Positions 59,673 to 64,000 of a stretch of DNA of 64,000 nt are shown here, one piece after another. Position 1 is the stretch's first letter, and the number at the start of each line of letters is the position of its first letter. This stretch comes from Pedobacter fastidiosus (GTDB lineage Bacteria > Bacteroidota > Bacteroidia > Sphingobacteriales > Sphingobacteriaceae), in NCBI RefSeq assembly GCF_014306625.1, contig NZ_JACRYL010000002.1:62001-126000 (forward strand), read 5' to 3'. Below the pieces are notes generated by a model. That model made no database searches. It was not told where the DNA came from and saw nothing but the letters and a program-made list of their open reading frames with translations. A program made the translations under genes and the position numbers.

Positions 59673-60440
59673 TTACACAGTTCTTTGTCTTACAGCCTCA
59701 TACAAAATAACACCTGCTGAAACCGATACATTTAAAGATTCTATTTTTCCGGCCATTGGGATTTTTGCCAAATGATCGGCAACCCGTAAAAGTTCGTTAG
59801 AAATTCCTTCATCCTCTGATCCCATTACGATAACGGTTGGCAGCGTATAGTCAGGAGCATAAATTAAGTCGTTGGTTTTTTCTGTGCAGGCTACAATTTG
59901 CAATCCACTTTCCTGTAAAAATAAACAGGTTTTATGAAGATTTGAATGTCTACAAATCGGAATACTAAATAACGCACCTGCTGACGTTTTTATGGCATCT
60001 GCATTAATTTGTGCAGCATTTTTTAAAGGAACAACAATTGCATGCACACCAACGCAGGCAGCCGTTCTGGCAATTGCGCCCATATTTCGAACATCAGTAA
60101 CACTATCCAAAACCAAAATTAAGGGAACCTCTCCTTTTTCAAAAATTGTAGGAACAATGTCTTCAATATTTTGATAGGTAATTGGCGAAATTACCGCAAT
60201 TACTCCTTGATGGTTTTTTTGCGACATACGGTTCAATTTTTCAACCGGAACCGAATTTAAAGGAATAAGTGTACCAATTAAAAGCGCTTTTAACTCTAGA
60301 AATAATTCACCAGCTAATCCGCGTTGCAAATAAATTGTTTCAATATCTCTCCCTGCTTTTACAGCTTCAATTACGGCTCTGATACCAAATACAAATTCAT
60401 TATTTTCTTTTACGCGTTGTGGTCTTCTAAAATTATCCAT
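59673..60440 (-). CDS. rlmB: 23S rRNA (guanosine-2'-O)-methyltransferase RlmB
   Basis: A 255-aa SPOUT methyltransferase of the TrmH family; RlmB methylates G2251 in 23S rRNA. The N-terminal substrate domain has FVFGIRAVIEAVKAGRDIET, and the SPOUT knot has LILVLDSVTDVRNMGAIART, AIVVPLKNAAQINADAIKTS, TVIVMGSEDEGISNELLRVA and IPMAGKIESLNVSVSAGVIL. Those are the three conserved SPOUT motifs. Its TACTTTTG promoter box is divergent from the identical box of dnaB. Confidence 0.93.
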   Translation of the reverse strand: MDNFRRPQRVKENNEFVFGIRAVIEAVKAGRDIETIYLQRGLAGELFLELKALLIGTLIPLNSVPVEKLNRMSQKNHQGVIAVISPITYQNIEDIVPTIFEKGEVPLILVLDSVTDVRNMGAIARTAACVGVHAIVVPLKNAAQINADAIKTSAGALFSIPICRHSNLHKTCLFLQESGLQIVACTEKTNDLIYAPDYTLPTVIVMGSEDEGISNELLRVADHLAKIPMAGKIESLNVSVSAGVILYEAVRQRTV

Positions 60441-60457
60441 GTTTTTAAATTGTTAGG

Positions 60458-60465
60458 CAAAAGTA
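60458..60465 (-). promoter_or_regulatory. TAnnTTTG promoter box before rlmB
   Basis: The minus strand reads TACTTTTG, 17 bases before the rlmB ATG. Same 8-mer as at dnaB and btuB. Confidence 0.55.
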
Positions 60466-60628
60466 ATTCAAATAAATGTTTTACCCCTAATCTATCTCAT
60501 CCTTATTAACATTTAATTGTTTAAAAATTTTTGTGAATTTCAAAATCCTCAAAAAATTAATCTGATTATGCATCAATTTGTTAACAAACTGCTAGGAACT
60601 TGTTAAAACAATCGGGGCAAAATTTAAC

Positions 60629-60636
60629 TACTTTTG
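60629..60636 (+). promoter_or_regulatory. TAnnTTTG box abutting dnaB
   Basis: TACTTTTG lies only 4 bases before the dnaB ATG, so transcription would begin at or next to the start codon. Confidence 0.6.
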
Positions 60637-60640
60637 TTTT

Positions 60641-62203
60641 ATGAGTAACGATAACGAACAGGGCGGAAAGAATAGCATTATATCCAGAAAAGCCAGACTT
60701 GGCAATACGGTAAGTTCTATGGGCAAATTGCCTCCACAAGCATTGGATTTGGAGGAGGCTGTTTTAGGCGCATTAATGCTTGAAAAAGATGCTCTATCTG
60801 CTGTAATCGATATTTTAAAGCCAGAAATTTTTTATCAGGAATCTCACCAGAAAATTTTTGAAGCCATCCATTTATTGTTCGAAAAATCAAAACCTGTTGA
60901 TATTTTAACCGTTACAGCACAGTTAAGACAGCTTGGCACCTTGGAGATGGTTGGCGGTGCTTATTACATTACTAACTTAACAAACCGTGTTGCATCTGCA
61001 GCAAATATTGAATACCATGCAAGGATTATTTCTCAAAAATACATTCAAAGAGAATTGATCCGTATTTCTACAGATATTATTACGAATGCTTATGAAGATA
61101 CAACAGATATTTTCGATTTATTAGATCACGCAGAGAAAGGATTATTTGATATCGCACAAAATAACTTGCGTCGCGATACGCAAAAAATGGACGATATTAT
61201 TAAACAATCCTTAGCTACGCTGGAAGAACTTAGAACCAAAACCGATGGTTTAACTGGTGTACCGACAGGTTTTACAGGCTTGGATAGAATTACCGGAGGT
61301 TGGCAAAAACAGGATTTGGTAATTATTGCTGCTCGTCCTGCAATGGGTAAAACGGCCTTCGTACTAACCTGTGCGAGAAATGCATCTGTAGATTTTCAAA
61401 AGCCAACAGTAGTTTTCTCTTTGGAGATGTCTTCCGTTCAGTTGGTTAATCGTTTAATATCTGGCGAAGCTGAAATTGAACAGGAAAAAATTAGAAAAGG
61501 AAATTTACAAGAATGGGAATGGCAACAGATGCACAGCAAAATTGGCCGTTTAACTGAAGCCCCACTCCTAATTGATGATACACCAGCACTAAATATTTTT
61601 GAGTTTAGAGCAAAATGCAGAAGATTAAAATCTCAATACGACATTCAATTGGTTATTGTAGATTATTTGCAGTTGATGCACGGTAAAGGTGAAGGAAAAG
61701 GTGGCGGTAATCGCGAGCAGGAAATTGGTAGCATTTCAAGAGCGTTAAAATCTGTAGCCAAAGAGTTAGATGTTCCTGTTTTGGCATTATCGCAGCTGAG
61801 TCGTGCTGTAGAAAGTAGACCTGGTTTACAAGGTAAAAGGCCGATGTTATCTGATTTACGTGAATCTGGATCGATTGAGCAGGATGCCGATATGGTGCTT
61901 TTCTTATACCGTCCAGAGTATTATGGCATTACGGAAGATGAACAAGGTCGTTCTCAAGCGGGTATTGCCGAGGTTATTATTGCAAAACACCGTAACGGTG
62001 AAACTGGAATTGTACCACTTCGATTTGTTGGAAAGTTTGTTAAGTTTACCGATCTTGAAGAAGATTTTAGTGCGCCAACATCATTTGCTGCTGACAGCCC
62101 TTCTTCGGGAATGTATCCTTCTCAAGATTTTGAAAAACAAAGTAATGTAATTATACGCCCATCAAAAATGGATGATTACAACGATGAAGAACCACCGTTT
62201 TAA
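60641..62203 (+). CDS. dnaB: Replicative DNA helicase
   Basis: A 520-aa hexameric helicase that unwinds DNA at the fork. The N-terminal domain is PPQALDLEEAVLGALMLEKD. The RecA-like core has Walker A AARPAMGKTAFVLTCARN, the Walker B strand QLVIVDYLQLMHGKGEGKGG, the LSQLSRAVESRPGLQGKRPM loop and LSDLRESGSIEQDADMVLFL (with the arginine finger region). No intein is present. The C-terminal tail is acidic (DDYNDEEPPF). A near-adjacent promoter box suggests a leaderless transcript. Confidence 0.98.
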   Translation: MSNDNEQGGKNSIISRKARLGNTVSSMGKLPPQALDLEEAVLGALMLEKDALSAVIDILKPEIFYQESHQKIFEAIHLLFEKSKPVDILTVTAQLRQLGTLEMVGGAYYITNLTNRVASAANIEYHARIISQKYIQRELIRISTDIITNAYEDTTDIFDLLDHAEKGLFDIAQNNLRRDTQKMDDIIKQSLATLEELRTKTDGLTGVPTGFTGLDRITGGWQKQDLVIIAARPAMGKTAFVLTCARNASVDFQKPTVVFSLEMSSVQLVNRLISGEAEIEQEKIRKGNLQEWEWQQMHSKIGRLTEAPLLIDDTPALNIFEFRAKCRRLKSQYDIQLVIVDYLQLMHGKGEGKGGGNREQEIGSISRALKSVAKELDVPVLALSQLSRAVESRPGLQGKRPMLSDLRESGSIEQDADMVLFLYRPEYYGITEDEQGRSQAGIAEVIIAKHRNGETGIVPLRFVGKFVKFTDLEEDFSAPTSFAADSPSSGMYPSQDFEKQSNVIIRPSKMDDYNDEEPPF

Positions 62204-62219
62204 GACTAAAATAAAATTT

Positions 62220-62260
62220 AACAAAAAAGGGAAATGTGTTTTGCATTTCCCTTTTTTGTT
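62220..62260. terminator. Bidirectional terminator between dnaB and chrA
   Basis: AACAAAAAAGGGAAATG pairs with CATTTCCCTTTTTTGTT around a short loop. With A and T runs on both sides it can stop transcripts from both convergent genes. Confidence 0.93.
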
Positions 62261-62277
62261 AAGACAAAATTTACTTT

Positions 62278-63495
62278 TTAAAAAAGATAGCCAATAAAAA
62301 TCCCAATTAAAACAATTATTGGAGGACTTACTTTGGTGAAATTTAGCAAAAGAAAAGTAGCAACCATAATGCCTAAAAACAGCCAATTAAATCCCATTGG
62401 AATAAGTAAAAGCACAAACGCAGCAATTATAAAACCTACACTTACGGCGTTAATTCCAGATAAGCTATGCCGAATTCTTGAGATTTTTTTCAAGTCATCC
62501 CAAAATGGAACAATAAATAAAACCAAAATTAAGCCAGGCAAATTAATTCCAATTACTCCGATTAGGCCTCCCAAAATTTGTCCCCAAACTCCATAACCAA
62601 AATTTTTCATGCTTAATGCACCAAGATAACTGGTAAAAGAAAATGTGGGTCCGGGAAGCGCTTGCTGCAGTGCATAACCCGATAAAAAACCCGATGCCTG
62701 TAAGTAGTGTTTCATTTGAACAAACTCTGTAAACATCAGCGGAACGAGCACTTGTCCACCACCAAAAACCAAGATTCCATTACGATAAAAATTTTCCAGC
62801 AAACGAATGGGTAAACTAAATGGCGATGTACGATTAATGATGGCGCCTACCAACGCAAACAAAAGTAAAGCACCTAAAAAGTAGATTAATTTCTTCGGGT
62901 TGATATTAGAAAATAGTTTTACTCGTAAATCTGTTTCTTCTCTTGGCGTTTCAATGGCCGAAGAAATCATTCCGCCTACTAAAATTGCAATTGGAAATAC
63001 ATAAGCGTTTCTGAGTACAAATGTTGCAACAACAGATCCAACAGCTAAGAAAATAGAAACTTGTGTTTTTAAAACTTTGTTGCCCAATTTATAAGCACCG
63101 TACGCCACTATTCCGAGTGCTATTGGCTGAATATACTCAAGAATATCATTAAATTTTTGTTTTTGATCTAGCAACGCATAACTAATGGCGGCAAAAGTCA
63201 TGATTGCAGCCGTTGGCAAGATCCAAATGAAGAAAGTGATTATGGCTAGTTTGAGTTTTCCCACTTTCCAAGCAATACCAACTAAGGTTTGGGTAGATGC
63301 AGGCCCAGGCAACACCTGTGCTAAGGCATTTAACTCCAATAACTCTTCCTCGGAAATAAATTTACTGCTGTGAACAAAATACTTTAAAAGCAGTGCTAGA
63401 TGAGCCTGTGCACCACCAAAAGAGGTAAATGTAAAGAAGACAACATTTCTTAAAAAGAGCCATTGCTTTTTTGCTGCGATAGGTTTTAGCTGCAT
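62278..63495 (-). CDS. chrA: Chromate transporter (ChrA, two-domain)
   Basis: A 405-aa inner-membrane protein with two homologous CHR halves. The first has FFTFTSFGGAQAHLALLLKY and NALAQVLPGPASTQTLVGIA; the second has ILVFGGGQVLVPLMFTEFVQ and YALQQALPGPTFSFTSYLGA. The repeated FGG and PGP signatures are diagnostic of the CHR family, which exports chromate. About 10-12 membrane segments. No chrB-like regulator is nearby. Whether it confers chromate tolerance here is untested. Confidence 0.93.
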   Translation of the reverse strand: MQLKPIAAKKQWLFLRNVVFFTFTSFGGAQAHLALLLKYFVHSSKFISEEELLELNALAQVLPGPASTQTLVGIAWKVGKLKLAIITFFIWILPTAAIMTFAAISYALLDQKQKFNDILEYIQPIALGIVAYGAYKLGNKVLKTQVSIFLAVGSVVATFVLRNAYVFPIAILVGGMISSAIETPREETDLRVKLFSNINPKKLIYFLGALLLFALVGAIINRTSPFSLPIRLLENFYRNGILVFGGGQVLVPLMFTEFVQMKHYLQASGFLSGYALQQALPGPTFSFTSYLGALSMKNFGYGVWGQILGGLIGVIGINLPGLILVLFIVPFWDDLKKISRIRHSLSGINAVSVGFIIAAFVLLLIPMGFNWLFLGIMVATFLLLNFTKVSPPIIVLIGIFIGYLF

Positions 63496-63523
63496 TTAGA
63501 TATAAGCCTTTAAAAGTTTGAGT

Positions 63524-63859
63524 TTAATCATCTTCATAATCCATTCCAGAAGCAGTATTAAAAGCACCCTGTAACTCTGAAAAAGCATGCATATCTCTTT
63601 TGTTTCTAGCCACTTCCATTCCCTTGGCATAAACCTTTATCGCCTTGTCTTTTTGATCATCTTTTTCATATAATTTACCTAAATGATAATAAGTTCCTAC
63701 ATAATCTGGATGTTTATCGGTTAATTGAAGGTAAAAAGAATAGGCTTTTTCTTTATCATTTTGGGCGTTATACTCTGTGGCTAAGGCATATAGTATAAAC
63801 GGATCGGTTGGATCATTTTCTAAAAACTCTAATAACTTACTTAAACGGGTAGATGACAT
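63524..63859 (-). CDS. Tetratricopeptide repeat protein (111 aa)
   Basis: A short soluble protein that is nearly all TPR: FILYALATEYNAQNDKEKAY, then SFYLQLTDKHPDYVGTYYHL, GKLYEKDDQKDKAIKVYAKG. Each repeat has the W/L-G-Y-A-P-type spacing of about 34 residues. There is no signal peptide or membrane segment. It probably serves as a small interaction scaffold. It is divergent from etfB and its neighbour chrA is 28 bases away on the same strand. Confidence 0.88.
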   Translation of the reverse strand: MSSTRLSKLLEFLENDPTDPFILYALATEYNAQNDKEKAYSFYLQLTDKHPDYVGTYYHLGKLYEKDDQKDKAIKVYAKGMEVARNKRDMHAFSELQGAFNTASGMDYEDD

Positions 63860-63881
63860 TTTATTTCCTTGCTTTTTTAAT

Positions 63882-63889
63882 TAAATTTG
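63882..63889 (+). promoter_or_regulatory. TAnnTTTG box before etfB
   Basis: TAAATTTG matches the consensus and lies 32 bases before the etfB ATG. Confidence 0.55.
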
Positions 63890-63921
63890 CAGAAAGACCT
63901 TATATATTAAACATAATACAT

Positions 63922-64000
63922 ATGAAAATATTAGTTTGTATCAGTAACGTGCCAGACACAACGACAAAAATAACTTTTACTAACGATAATACCGAATTCA
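63922..64000 (+). CDS. etfB: Electron transfer flavoprotein subunit beta, 5' end only
   Basis: The frame opens with ATG at 63922 and runs off the window after 26 codons. The visible residues, KILVCISNVPDTTTKITFTN, match the conserved N-terminus of Bacteroidota EtfB, the subunit that carries AMP and helps bind FAD with EtfA. Electrons from acyl-CoA dehydrogenases pass through it to the quinone pool. The rest, and probably etfA, lie to the right. Only the start can be judged here. Confidence 0.82.
   Translation, partial: MKILVCISNVPDTTTKITFTNDNTEF

Noticed and set aside
1..64000. CRISPR arrays, tRNA or rRNA genes, insertion sequences
   Set aside because: I found no regularly spaced repeats with spacers, no cloverleaf-like sequences I could defend and no transposase. 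The palindromes are dispersed, not arrayed.

Overview
The window looks like a chromosomal segment of a Bacteroidota bacterium of the Sphingobacteriaceae (Pedobacter-like). The signs are AT-rich DNA, almost no Shine-Dalgarno sequences, repeated TAnnTTTG promoter boxes close to start codons, a carbohydrate-degradation locus with GH78 rhamnosidase, SSS transporter and beta-helix protein, the futalosine menaquinone pathway (MqnE, MqnA), kdo synthesis genes, and short interspersed palindromes that translate as RGTKQSH. Genus is an inference from gene content. I see no rRNA, tRNA, CRISPR array, prophage or intact insertion sequence.

Layout. 0-10.6 kb: a rhamnose-glycan catabolic locus, all on the plus strand: secreted alpha/beta-hydrolase esterase, TIM-barrel sugar isomerase-like protein, beta-helix protein fused to an L-rhamnose-mutarotase-like domain, Gfo/Idh/MocA oxidoreductase, sodium:solute symporter and GH78 alpha-L-rhamnosidase. 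Most of its gene boundaries carry a palindromic repeat. 10.6-16.7 kb: a transsulfuration enzyme, a lipocalin-like lipoprotein, mqnE - histidine phosphatase - mqnA, a Fic protein and an HPF-like protein. 17-22 kb: gyrA and two secreted TPR paralogues. 22-29.6 kb: small unknowns, endonuclease V, hemF, an MFS transporter, a DUF4442 protein, an AlbA_2 protein and a MATE transporter. 30-36.3 kb: a minus-strand run (beta-barrel lipoprotein, pseudouridine synthase, histone-deacetylase-like amidohydrolase, bestrophin, kynureninase, PPOX flavoprotein, 3-methyladenine glycosylase, free-Met-R-SO reductase). 36.4-38.8 kb: a CrtA-like protein and small conserved genes.

38.9-44.2 kb is a minus-strand cobalamin island. 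A clear cobalamin riboswitch with its own promoter precedes a BtuB-type TonB receptor and a small membrane protein. An intrinsic terminator follows, then a BtuF-like binding protein with no signal peptide, a zinc-less sirtuin and a Dph6-like PP-loop ATPase. This is the best candidate in the window for an incompletely described system.

44.3-64 kb is mostly housekeeping: serine hydrolase, lepA, folD, an RHH/PIN toxin-antitoxin pair, a Rieske protein, queE, a PorE-like OmpA protein, kdsA - recQ - kdsD - GDP-mannose pyrophosphorylase, DUF5995, rlmB, dnaB, chrA, a TPR protein and the start of etfB.

Two themes run through the window. First, intergenic palindromes have become coding sequence at the ends of three proteins (esterase N-terminus, TIM-barrel C-terminus, FolD N-terminus). 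Second, several genes (dnaB, lepA, the 85-aa ORF) have a promoter box only a few bases from the start codon, which suggests leaderless or near-leaderless mRNAs.
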